Assembly: GCA_037179335.1 (NCBI GenBank)
Contig: JAKZHN010000006.1
Location: 1-64,000, forward strand
Direction: 5' to 3'
Source of the DNA: Cyclaneusma minus
Lineage: Eukaryota > Ascomycota > Leotiomycetes > Marthamycetales > Marthamycetaceae
DNA: 64,000 nt
Part shown: piece after piece, positions 36,921 through 48,900 of the stretch
Position numbering within the stretch: the first letter of the stretch is position 1
Layout of the letters: each line of letters opens with the position of its first letter
The notes under the pieces: model-generated
Seen by the model: only the letters and a program-made list of their open reading frames with translations
What the model was told of the DNA's origin: nothing
The model's database searches: none
Position numbers and translations under genes: made by a program

Positions 36921-39400
36921 TGGAGATGATCCCACGTTCCAAACCCAAGACTTGTTGCTTGCAAGCAGATCATAGATGCCCCAGTTGCTATTCGTACCAA
37001 GTAAATGAGGGAGATCTTCCATTCACCAATCGGGATTCCAACTTTGCAAAATCAGAGACCCGGACCGGGAAATCGGCTCAAGTAGGGATTCAACTCACCA
37101 GGAAAAGTAATCTAATGTTCCACTCGACAGCAGACGAGCTCCGTGACAGAAGGACGTTGAGCACGACAGCATGCTGCTTTGCACGGATGACTGGCTTCTG
37201 ATTAGGCCTTGGTCTGAGATTGTTCAGCCCAAAGTGCTATAAATACTACCAGAGAATCCCTTATTTTGATCTCCAGAATTGGGAACCCAATATCATCCCA
37301 CGTATGTTGAAGAGGGTTCGACTCTGCCTGTCGTGCCAGACTCTCAGAACTCATCCAGCTTCCAACTGCTCGAATTTCTGAAGCCGATAGATGACCGTGG
37401 GCTTCGACTCAACGATGATTCGGAGCAATAAAGTGAGTGACTTCAATTCAATAGTCGCCAGCAGACCTGCTGCAAGGCAGCACCAGTAGAGTTGCGACAG
37501 TAAATTGCTCTTTCCCATCATCTGACCCCAACACGTGACCGCCAAGTCCCAGCGGTCCTGATCTCGAAAATCTATAAATACCACGAGAAGATCCATTCTT
37601 CGACCTCCAGGCATACAGAAAGATTGGGACACAGAACACGGTAAGGACGCTTTGAACGCAGCTGCCCTTTGCTGCGGTTAAAAATAGCAGAAGTCAGCCG
37701 AAATATCTGATCCTCGAATCTCGCGAGCGCTTGGGCAGTTGAAACAAACAGAAGACTCGGACCTACCAAGGAAGTCACTGGAAGCGTAGGTGTAGCGGCA
37801 GACATAGTTCATGACAGCAAGAGTCCAGACGCGACAGCAGCTCCTTTCCGTAGATGATGATGTAGCTCCAATGAACCTCAAAGCTCGAGCTTACACAGCT
37901 GGAAAAGGCATAAATATCAGACAAGTATCCTCATCTGCATCTCCAAACTGAAAGTTCACAGGTTTTACCATCAGTGGTGTCTTTCTAGACGAGGGAAATT
38001 CTCAAGATTCGCAAACTTGAGAACTCAGATTCTCCAAAATCAGAACTCACAGAAAGTTAGGCATGAGACAAAGGCCAATGTCTCGCAAACAAACTGCTGC
38101 AATCCTGCGCATAGCAGTAGCAACCTAGCATGTCGATAGTAGGGAAACAAACACGACAGCAGCCAGCGCCGCAACAGTGAGATGACATGAAAGCCACCTA
38201 ATTTTAATCGTACTTGCATGAGGAAAGCTATAAATACCACCGTAAAGTCCTATGCTTTGACCCTCAGACGTCGTCGGATTCTTGCATTGAAATGACGCAA
38301 ATAGAGGTTGGAGAGTCAAGGAAATTCTGAAAACTCGTCGAATACTTGCGCGTTGCATTTGCATTACAATTAGACTCGGCGCTCAGGTTGGTGTATTTAG
38401 TCTAGCTGCTATGACGGTCGAGTTGTCGGAATCTCATGCGCAACAGCAGACACACTTCATGACAACAGAAACCATCTCGTGACAGCAGTCTGCTCTACAC
38501 CATCCAGTACGCTAGCCCCAAGCCCTTGAGGCCCTTTGGTCTCGTGCTCTTGATCCTCAGAATATCTATAAATACAGCCAGAGATCCCTCATTCTCACTT
38601 CCAAGACCTTCTGGAAGTACCTCAATACCGTATGACATGTGGAAAGCCGATTTCGTCGGACGAAGCAACTAGGCGACTGGAACCAAGACTTTACATCATC
38701 ATCGAGCCTGTGAATGTTCCAGAGAGCGAAGACTCGTAGAAGACTAGTAGAAGCGCTGGCTTGGATATCCTAAGCGAGAGTAGTCGCTGAGATGTTCTGC
38801 GCAGAGACAAAAAAAAAACCGTCCACGACAGAAGGAAATAAGTCACGACAGCACCTAGCCCTGTTTTAGTGAGAGGGAAACAAAGACTCTAGAAGTCTCA
38901 CGTGACGCCCACAGTTCCAAAAAGCTATAAATATCCCCAGAGTAACCCAAACTAGAACCCCCAAACTCGAAAGATCGTTCTTGGCCCCCATGGAGGGAAG
39001 AAGCTGCAGTCTGGCCGGTGCTAGGAGCCTCTCAAACTCAACCATGATTTCATGTCCACGAATCCGCTAGATGCAAGAATTGATGCGTTCCAAGCAAGCA
39101 ATCCAGGCCTCACAAAAGCATGAAATATTTCGGTGTTTCTCTACAGCAGGTAAACTCCACGGCAACAAACATTTTTGCGACAGCAGCTCGACTCCCCGAC
39201 AGCGAGCGAGTAGAAGAAAGTCAATCACCCCATATAATCCAGACAAGCAGACGGTCAGATTTTAACAGCCAGTTTCCACAACTGAAAGAACCGAGAGACA
39301 TGGCCTCATCCTCTCTCCAACATTCTCAGAAACTCGAGCGATCCGGAGCCTGAAGGGAAGAAGTTGGAGAGGGGACCTCTGCCCTTTTTATAGCCGCTGT

Positions 39401-40617
39401 CCCGATCAGAGCGGCCTTCGCACCATTCTAGAGTTGGGGTGATGGGCACGTGCTGCTGGTATCATGGTTTTCTCTAATTCAGACGCGTCATGATGGTCAC
39501 TCCTTGAGTAGGTACTAGTAAGAACTTCACTTTAGCCACGTAAATGCACCCATCATGGAGGATTCTAGCGACATCTTGTATACCTAGGCCAAAAGCTCTA
39601 TCTCGAATCTCGAGTATGTCAAGCGTCTATCTACGAGCATCCAACTATATGTCGAGGCAGCCATATTCACGTCCATAGGCATCATGCCTCCCATTTCCTC
39701 CCATTACCTTCCGTCCCATGTCATCCTGTTCCAGCTGACCCCACCCACAATCTCATCACGACTCAAAGTAAGGAAGCCTCCGAAAAGAAAAGGGTATAGT
39801 GAAAAGAAGTCTGCGCCAAGAAAGAGAAAACGCCATCCAGTATCCATTCGTGTCATAACCGTGGAGGGACATAACCATAACCGCGATTGGAAAAGGGGAA
39901 AGGACAAGACTCCATCGCTCTCATCAAACTCTGTATAGGGGAGCATCGTCGTCGGCGTGTGTGAATCAAGGAACTTCGGAACTCCGGAGCTTCGGAGATA
40001 TTGGAGTGAGACCAGGTGATGTGGTATGATATGGTGTCGGTTCAGTCCCGTCATCATCGAACCGAGTCGCAGAGAGAGAAGGTGAGAAGATGTTGAGCAA
40101 GTGACGATGAGATGATACCGACGATCGATGGCCGAGGTAGAAGGTGAGAGATGGTGACAGGTGACGACGACGATACGAGGCGGTGTCGTGTCGTGTGTCG
40201 CGCCATCGGAGCGTCTGTTTGTGGAATGCAAGGCCGAGTTCGCGACGGAGATCGGTCCGCACGGCATGCGATGTCATCATTTGCTCATCAGGTCATCACG
40301 TGACATCACGTGCTCACTACCCCGACCGCCCCTAACTCCACATTTCCCTGCACCAGGTGCGCCAAACCCCAGATCCAAAACAGCGTCCAGAAACCTCGTT
40401 GAATTCCGTCTCTTCCCACAGTAGATCCATCCATAGCCCATCCCTCCACACAAGAACATTCGTAGATTCCCTATTTTCCCAGTCCGTATCGATCAGGGCG
40501 GCAACAACGGTTCCGGCCCCATCCTGACCCTCCCCTTCTCCCCCTCCCAATCCATCACCGCCGGTCTATTCACTCCATTCATTCCATCCATTCCATTCGG
40601 CGCATTCGCGGGCTCGC
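39401..40617. other. spacer, no confident gene
   Basis: Two CACGTG sites lie near 40299 and 40308 and one near 39448. Overlapping frames on both strands (for example the minus-strand frame at 39704-40267) have low-complexity, untypical composition and I do not call them. The right end is probably the 3' UTR of the neighbouring minus-strand gene. Confidence 0.4.
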
Positions 40618-42300
40618 TCACGATTCGATACTGTCACACCCATTGTCAGAACCTTCCTTCTTCTCGGAATATTCAAGCGTCATTACCATCTCTTTGTCCT
40701 GCGAGTACCCCCCATAACTACTCGGACTCCCCATCTCCTCATCATGACTCCTAATACTCGCCAATTCCGTATCCCACAATCCTTGTCGCCAGCTCGGACG
40801 GCCCTTAAACGTGCCTTTCGAATTAGTGGCTTTGGAAGTACGGGTGTGGGAGGGGTAGGGGATGCTGATGTTGCGGCGCCAGGAGGAGGAGGCGTTGGTG
40901 AGGGAGCGCGCGGTGGAGGGCGCGGAGCGTTGGATTATTTGTTTGGAGAGTACTAATGGTGCTTTGTTAGTTTATGTGGTCTTGTATGGGGGAAATGGGA
41001 ATTGGATCTAAAGGAATAAAGGGGGATGTACCGGGAATTGAGGCGCCAATGGCGTACATTAGGATTTCAACATCGGAGGTCATTACGTAGGCGGTTTGGA
41101 GATACGAAATGTCGGATTGGGTGGCGCGGTTTGCCCAGACGGCCCAGCCATCTATACCGCTATTTTCTGTCAGTGTCTCCACTCACTCACTGTCAGGTGG
41201 TGGGGAATTGGGAGGGTACCATGCGAGGGTGCCTAGAAGGGTTGCCATGAAGACGCTGATGAGGACGCGTTTTTCGTGGTGTTGGAGGTTTGTTCGTCGG
41301 AGTAGTTCGAAGGGGATCCAGACAATTCCGAAGTCGATCAGAATACTGCCACCGACCCAGACTAGGAATTTGGTTTAGCCTGGGAGGTATGAATGTGGAG
41401 GAGGCTGAGCTTACCATAGCGGGGAATGTCGATGTTCATGCACCATGTGGGATCGACGGACCACATGAAATTGCTGAGAAATGGCCGGCATTGGAAGAGC
41501 CAGCAGCAAACATTGACGAGACCTAGGCTCAGAATGATGAAACTGAATCCATATACCCAGCGTCGCATGATGACGAAGGGGTATGGTACTATTGCAGGTA
41601 CCGTTAGCAAATCTTGAATACATAGTCCTTTCAGACGGGGGAATCTTACAGATGGCGAGGAGACAAGCGCAGACAGAAACTTTCAGGAATGAACAGATGA
41701 TGTAGTATCCCGACCAACCGGCGCTAAACTATCATGGGTGTCAGCAACCTAAAGGCTCACTTCATCTCTGGGAAACCTACAAGCCAAAGTTTGATGGTCC
41801 ACTCATCCTTGATGTTTTGCGTGTGCTAAGTCTCAATGTTAGTATGACGTGATCAGCCTTGCATTTGAAGGAAAACCCACCAGTCCGCTCCCGTATCTAT
41901 TCGTTCCTATTTGTGATGCCCAATATGGAAGAATGAAGAACTGGGAAGTTGTCAGTCGAGTGAGGAGAGCCAACGATATCATCAGATGGACATACAGCAG
42001 CACCGACAATCCACCAGTCGTCGGCCCGGAATCGACGGAATTTGTACCACCGGTACCATAACCTTGCTGTCAAGACGATCACTATTGAAGGTCAGAAGTG
42101 ATCGTGAAGCAGACGTCGAAGCGAGATGCATGGGAGCGAAGTTGTACGTGGACTTAAAAAGCAATGACAGAACAAGCGAGGGAATCCTTACAGGAGAGGC
42201 CATTGCACACACAGAGAGTGCTCAACTCCATGTCTTGGTGCCAATATGGCACAGGGTAATTCGGATCATAGGTCACCACGTACGATGTGGTTTCACTCAT
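40618..42300 (-). CDS. fungal rhodopsin-domain (SAT4/PTH11-like) integral membrane protein
   Basis: A minus-strand gene split by about six short introns. Exon 1 is 42300-42192 and exon 2 is 42081-41996, joined in phase. Later exons lie near 41830-41660, 41590-41390, 41380-41220, 41180-41030 and 40950-40618. The signature of the fungal rhodopsin domain is clear: ARLWYRWYKFRRFRADDWW early, then hydrophobic segments (YYIICSFLKVSV; FVIMRRWVYGFSFIILSLGLV), a cysteine-bearing WLFQCRPF loop, VDPTWCMNID, and a late GGSILIDFGIVWIPFELLRR. The C-terminal tail is polar (ends GCDSIES). Expected in the plasma membrane with seven helices. Members are receptor-like or of unknown function. Exact middle splice sites are not fixed. 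Confidence 0.75.
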
Positions 42301-43610
42301 CTTGAGTCTTGATTGCAGTGAAAACTGCGTCGAGATTTTTGTCACACCAGAGTATGTTGAGTTATACAGCGGGGTATCTCTTAGACAAGCTGCGAGGCAT
42401 CGCCACCCAGAGGTGGGGGTTGAGGGCAGAGATATATTCAGCTTCAGTTGAAGGTGCAGCACCCCAGATCATGACATGACGATGAGATAAGAAGAACGTG
42501 TCGATATAATCAGGATACACACACTCTGAAAGCATGAAACGAAGGTGTGGAAAAGACGGTAGTGGTCTGCCAGATGCGGAGCAGCAAGAAGAAAGTCGCC
42601 GACAGACAGCCATGCAAGAGATATCAAGCATCCAGAAAGCAGAAGCAGCGTCTGAACAGCACAAAACTCCGGAGATCACTAACCGAGCCACACACGTTTC
42701 GCATGGCACCTCCATCAATCAGGCTTGCGAGGCCGGGGGTTTGATAACGAGCGGACTTGGTGTCAAGAAGGCCACTAGGCCCGAGGTTTTCTCTCCGAGA
42801 TTATGCACATCATGGAAGAATCATCAGGTTCCCACCACTTGAGAGACCCTGAATGAAGATCACAACGGCGCAGGCACAGCTGGTGAAAGGGGTGTGCCGC
42901 GGTAAGACTTGAAGAGGATCTGAGAAGCAGAATGGCCACACAGGGGATCAAGGAACGAGCCGAGCTTCAGCTTTTCCGATGGAGAATATGAAAGAATTGC
43001 ATCTTCGGATGCTATTTCGGCTGTCGTGTGATCGCTGTGGATACTATTGCATGGCGTTGGTGGATACTGGAGAGCGTCAAGAGCGTGCGCTTGGAAACCC
43101 ACACTTGATACCATCCCTATGGCATATCTGAAGAGTGACAAGGCAACGAGAGCATTCGACCTCGATACATGTGGGTGAAGCTCCAAGCTCGACAAACTCA
43201 ATGCAACCATGCCCCCTCGACTGCACCCCATATCGATGCCGACAGGAGATGGTGGCTGACGGCGCATGCATTCGGAGCATGGACCAGACTCTCGTCCAGC
43301 AAGAATTCAAGAAGCTATCAAGCTCCCATGAAAGCCACGCTGCCACATGCCCTGAAGTCCAGCACAGTCTCCCTCGTGGTCCGTGGGGGATATTCAGAAA
43401 GTCGACATTTCCGGGAAGCCGGTGATGAAGTTGAAGAATGTGGAGAAAGCGGACAATGCGGAGACAAGCGAGGAGGTTGGGGGTGACGAATGAAAGGGCG
43501 CCCACCTTCCTATTCGAAACATCGCGATTCTTGGCACACCCCCTTCACCAATCATCACCAACAAAAATTGCTATATCACGACAATTACCGCTCATATTTT
43601 TCGCTAATCT
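42301..43610. other. no confident gene
   Basis: Upstream region of the rhodopsin-domain gene. Overlapping minus-strand frames at 43505-43077 and 43267-42860 are moderately long but show no domain I can name and compete with plus-strand frames. Confidence 0.35.
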
Positions 43611-44848
43611 TTACTTTTGATCTAATTCGACTTCTCCATCCAGTATCCTCTCCGCCGGAACCACATCCCAACCCCTGTCCGTATATACGAGGTCCGAGCG
43701 GCCACCTCCTAGGATGATTTGCAAGGACGGGCAATCATGCCGAAACTCGACGTCGTCGATCACGGCCATTTCCCACATCGCCATACAAATGTGCAGTCCC
43801 CACGCATCTCCTGTGTCACATTTCACACGCTGCAACTGCCAAATCTCACTTTGCAGCAAAATATCTGCAAGCTTACGGAAACCTTCAAGATTGTCGCACT
43901 CCTGCTCAATCAACTTGTCGGCACACCGAAATGCGAAATTCTACATAAACAGCAGACCGTCGGCCTTTCACATGTTTCGTTTTCTGCGATTTGGATCGGA
44001 GACGATTCGGCCGTAAACCCCGGACTCGACTTCTGCAGGTGCGTGAGAATGTCACAACATGGGTGTTGGCAGTGCCCGATCAAGATATCAAAAGATGTTG
44101 CAACTTGCTTGCTATCAGTCAGTGGCACGTCTTTTCCCAATTCGAATTCCGTCATCTGCTCAATTCGACTTGATGGAAGCAGCTGATCACAATCTGGAGT
44201 TTCGGGGATGGATTGGAAGAACCCAACCAATTTCATCGGTCGTGTTTGGTAGCTTTGCTTTACTTCGGACATGATCACGAGTTTTTTCCGAGCCGAAAAT
44301 CCGGATTGCCATGTTTGGGCGGATTCCTTGACGCCATACATCACCCCTGTGCTATATCACCGATCTGTTAAGCCCGTGAGCACTCAGCACTCCCAGAACC
44401 AGCGACCCGGACCGAGTGGCTTCTTCAACTTTGAGACTGTGAGCAATCGAGTCTCTATTTTCGATATCCGGATCAAACGGTCAGCGTTTGAGTCTCCAGT
44501 CAATTCCCGAGTCAAGCCAGACCCAGCCACGATCTTCGAGGTCTGGATCTTCTGATTCTCGACACAGATGGCACCGGTCAATTTTGATTCCATGAATAGC
44601 GAGACTCCTGGGAACCAAAAACTCCAGATGGTCATATTGGTCATATGCGCCGGTATGGTGTTAACAGCCAACGTGCGACACGGAATGTTCACGTGTTGGC
44701 AATATATTTGATCTGCACATGCCAGTCTTGACAACTCATCTGTCCTCGTCACGGCTGCATAACCCAGACTCATTTGTTTCGTGAGTTCAGGTTGTTGGGA
44801 TGAGAGAAACGCTCTCGGCCGAGAGCTCCCTGGACTGATGAGCGACAT
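43611..44848 (-). CDS. hypothetical protein, exon structure uncertain
   Basis: Three consecutive minus-strand open blocks (44848-44384, 44344-43910 and 43970-43611) could be exons of one gene. The most protein-like part is the last: from an acceptor TTTATGTAG just upstream of residues NFAFRCADKLIEQE to the end (GEVELDQK), rich in Leu, Glu, Cys and Trp. The middle block contains HCQHPCCDIL. I recognise no family, and I could not find a donor in the right phase for the last junction. It may be a degraded gene or an annotation artefact. Confidence 0.3.
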
Positions 44849-45990
44849 CGCGAGTCTACAAAAAGTAGAACGAAAATTTGATCACAAAACCCTCGATAGC
44901 CAACCTGTCAGCAACATTTCAGACATTCCACGAAATCTTTCAACAACGCTCTCTCATCCACGAACCTCGGGTCGTTTCTCCAACCTCCCGTCACGAGACC
45001 ATCTGCCGCCACCACTCACCAACCACCAGTCACTCATCCGCTCCAACCTCCGCCTTTACTTTCCCAGATCTTGATTCTCGACCTCGAAGACCCACCAACA
45101 CACCCAAACCGCCACAAATCCTGAGCGCGGTCACCACTTTTATATATTAACCAATATAGCCCTTAATATAACAACCTCGTTTGTTCCAGCCCCGCCCCGA
45201 TGCTCGAGCACGGACGAGTGTCCCACGATAGGTATCAAGTCCATCAAACTCCTCAAACCAAGTTGTCAAAATACCTCAAGTTGTTGTGCTTGATTGGTAT
45301 ATTCTCCATTTTGTGTAGCACAAGGCTTGCGCTTTTTGTTTTTTCACGAAAGTGTTTTGTGCTGTGAATCACTGGGCTGGATTTGAGCGCTATCGCTCTT
45401 GCGGAGTTTTGAAACATGGCGATTTGCAGACCTGTAATTGCTTTCAAGTCTCATTTGTCTTGGAATCTGAAACAATCTCGAATTGTCGTCCCGGTTTCCC
45501 CAATCCCCTATGATGTCCAAAGAGCATCTGTGCGTGGAAATGCCCGGTACCGCTACACGGGACTTGGGACGAGTGACTGAGCGTAACGACGATCGTGTGC
45601 TTGGCAATGTTTCCTGTCTCACCAGACGACAGACGTCTATTTTTGTACACTGAGACGCTGTTACAGCGAGCTGATCAAACGGGTTCGTCTCTATCCTTCA
45701 AGCGAAGATGTGGCTGTGTGCGAGTTATACAATTTTCAGGGAAATGAGATACCGATGTGTTGCTATGGCGATTTTCTGATGTGCTTCATGCGTGCTTCAT
45801 GCGCTTTCTTTGTTGTGGCGGTGAAATTGTTGAGGCTGAGCAATTTTGGTGATGGGTTGGTGTTCTCAGCAGGAGCTGGAGATCGGCAAGAGGCAGGTCG
45901 AAGATTCATCTCTTCACCTAGACCATGAAACTTTTAGAGACGAGAACGGTGAGAAACAACTTTGGTGAGCGTCAAAAACAGGTCTCTGGG
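44849..45990. other. spacer before array E
   Basis: About 1.1 kb with no convincing gene. Short open frames occur on both strands. Confidence 0.4.
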
Positions 45991-48900
45991 CACGTGCCAA
46001 GTGTCACCTGAAAGAAAGAAATCCCGAACCCGAGGACCACCGAGTCACGTGACTAAGGCTGGCGAGAACAGGAATGGCTCAGTTCCGCTCTCCAAGAGGT
46101 ATATAATGGTCTCTGCTGTCCCACGGAATCCGTCTCTCAGAGCATGAACCGAGAGGAGGCTGAGGTAACACGGAAGTCATGCCCGATGAAGAGCGACAGA
46201 GATATCTGTGGGTCTCCTTTACACAGGACCACAAACTTACTTCCAGTAGAGAGCTTATCAACATCCAGAAGAAGCTGTGTATTTCCTGCTGTCACCGTCT
46301 TTCTCTATCATCACATGCCAACGGCTGCTGTCGATAACACAGTCCAAGTACCGTGAAGCCGAGACCGTGCTGGAAAGCGCAGAGTAGATCTCAAGTAGTG
46401 TACATCAGGCAGCTGAACTTCAACAAGCACTATATAATGCCCGTGGCCTCTCTAAGAGATGCCTCTTCAAGATGGTATTACTTTTCGAATGCGCCGATTC
46501 GATGCAGTAACGGGGACGATGAAGTGCTCCTTTGCAATGAACCACATGCGCCCATCTCTCCCACTCCCCACCATGAACGTCTCATGCGCCAGAGCTCTTG
46601 AACCTCCATAGAAACATTGCGTTCTCTCAGATTCTCTGTCATGGCCTTTGTGTGCCGCCACACCCCGAAACCCGCCGTCATCTAAACGTGCTTGATACCA
46701 GAAACCAGGAGTCGCCAAGAAGCGCTGGCTGGGACCAATCAAGCGCGATTCCAGATCCCGACCAGCACTATATAAAGCCCACTCTCCTCCCCCAAACCTT
46801 TCCTTCCCAAGGAATAGAACCGCAAACTCTAAGGATCGATGAAGTAATTCGTGAAGATCAGGATCCAGGCAAACAACTGGTCATCTCCGCTCTACAAGCT
46901 CTATCTTCTGGAAGGGTCTACTAAAGTCTGGCGCTCTTTAAAATCATTCATGTCCCAACTTCCACGTTTTTATCCGTCGTCACTGTGTCAGACTGCTGTC
47001 TTTCACATATTCCCCACGCCGAAGAGCTAAAGTGCTGTCGCAGGAGCTCAGACTACACCAGGAATAAATATAGCGCAAGTCTCGAGCCAGACCAGCACTA
47101 TATAAAACTTACGCCCTTCCCCCTTACTCTTCTCTTCAGGAAAAATATGGAACGCGTTCCTATTCACAAAAATAAGGCTTCGAGAAACGTATTTGGCAGG
47201 TTCAGATTCTGCTCCATCACCCATTTCCTTGTCTCTGTGCGAATCCTTCTGACCACTCGGAAGATATAATCTGCTTCTCACCAGTCGAATGGTTTACTGC
47301 CATATCTCAGCGCTACTGTCAACAGCATTTGTGTAGTGCCAGAAAGACAAAAGCTCGACTGTGAGCACCATGTAAAAAAAATCTGCACGAGTCACGATGC
47401 TGGGTGTACTATATAAGGCTCGCTGCTTTCCCTAAAACTTTCTCCTTCCAATCTTTCCATCTCGAGAAATTATACCGGATGGATCTTGGAAGGGATAGAA
47501 CCCCTGCATAGTGACCCCTTCCCTGGCAGACATTTCTTCATTCCCATGGCGATTTTGTGACGCACGCTGCAGACGCGCTTCCTGTCATCTCTCATCATCC
47601 GATGTTAGTTCACTGTCACCGTGTAGGTCTGCTGTCATTGGTGTCAGTGTACTAGCGGAGTGCTGACACAGTGCTGTCCTGCGAAAACATGCTGGCTGAA
47701 ACGAAGCTAGCAGAAGACTCGAGGCTGATGCGTACTATATAAGCTCCCTAAGTTTCCTGGATCTTCTCTTTCCAAAGAAACGGTTGCTGATTCAACCAAA
47801 AATTGTGAAGATGAATCAGTTCGGGACCTCAAGTTTGGCATACAGGCGAAGAAATGAACATCTTTCCCCTTGCGCCTCTTTCTGCACTAACGCTCGAATA
47901 TCGACTGAAGGAGAGGTTTCCACTTTGTGTTTGCCGTCGATGTACTTTGTCGCTGTCGTGACCCATCAACTGCTGTCATCGTTCTACCCTACTGCCGAAT
48001 GGCAATTCAATTCTCCCAATACCAGGAACTTGTCATTCAGACAGGGTTAGGACCGCCTTTTGGACAGGGAATCTGGCATAAGTATATAATGGTCGATCCC
48101 ATTCCAGCTATTTCGATTCCAAGAAAGGTCCACAGCAGCCAAAATGACATGTTGTCTGGGTCATACATCCTCGGGGCAAGAACATACAAGCAAGTGTTCC
48201 ACACCTCCGTGGCGCTACTTCTTGACACATGAATTTCTCTGAGACAAGTTCTCTTTACTGTCGTGAGTCTAAGGCTGTTGTCGAGGATGGAAGCCTAGCA
48301 CTAGCAAATCGCATATCATCCTGGCAGTACACGAGAACATCACGTGAATCACAGTCAGCGCGTATTTTGGATCTGGCCACAGGTATATAAGACTCCTCGA
48401 TCTTCCAAACCAGCTTTCTTCTTCAAGGACCCAAGAATCCAGCCACCGCAAAAAAGGCACCAGCCACCGCGAATAAGGCGCACGTCAAGCAGAAACGCGG
48501 AGTGTCGGGTATGATGGTCACAGCTAAGGACCACCGGTGGATAGACCGACATTTTCCGACCGTCAAAGCCGACCGGGTGCACTAGAGCAGAAATTCCATG
48601 CGGGGAAGAAGGTGCACAGGTATTTCATACCAGAAAGAAAGTGCTCAGCAACCCTGATTCAACACAAGCTGTGCGAATAAATCTCTTGTAGTTGCCAGGG
48701 ACCGAGAAACAGCTGCCCATCGTTGATCAGGTCTTCCGCCGTTCTTTCTTCGGACTGCTGTCAGCCACAATGGAGTAGTGCTGAAATACAAGGCGATCAC
48801 CACAAGAGATTTTCGATCCTTGGCGCCAAAAAGCGACTATTTGGAAAAGTCTAGACGATTATTGGAGCTCTGATGCAAACAGCGAGTTTGCGATCTGGAG

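Larger units (their letters stand above)
35800..39400 (+). repeat. promoter array D (9 plus-strand units)
   Basis: Plus-strand TATA boxes, mostly TATAAATACC, at 35815, 36365, 36911, 37238, 37573, 37910, 38229, 38567 and 38926. The last seven are 317-359 bp apart. An initiator (CTCCAG, TTCCAAG, CCTCAG) follows 37-38 nt downstream in the units measured. Exact CGACAGCAG boxes at 36059, 36579, 37125, 37832, 38154 and 39179 lie upstream of the TATA boxes, often with a second GACAGCA copy 20-50 bp away. Minus-strand TATA boxes at 36273, 36826 and 39384 make the first units bidirectional. Bodies are diverged, with no common reading frame. Confidence 0.75.

Noticed and set aside
39704..40267. 187-codon minus-strand frame as a gene
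   Set aside because: No recognisable domain and low-complexity composition typical of chance frames in repeat-rich DNA.
42860..43505. Minus-strand frames as a zinc-cluster transcription factor
   Set aside because: Scattered cysteines were seen, but the required six-cysteine spacing was not.
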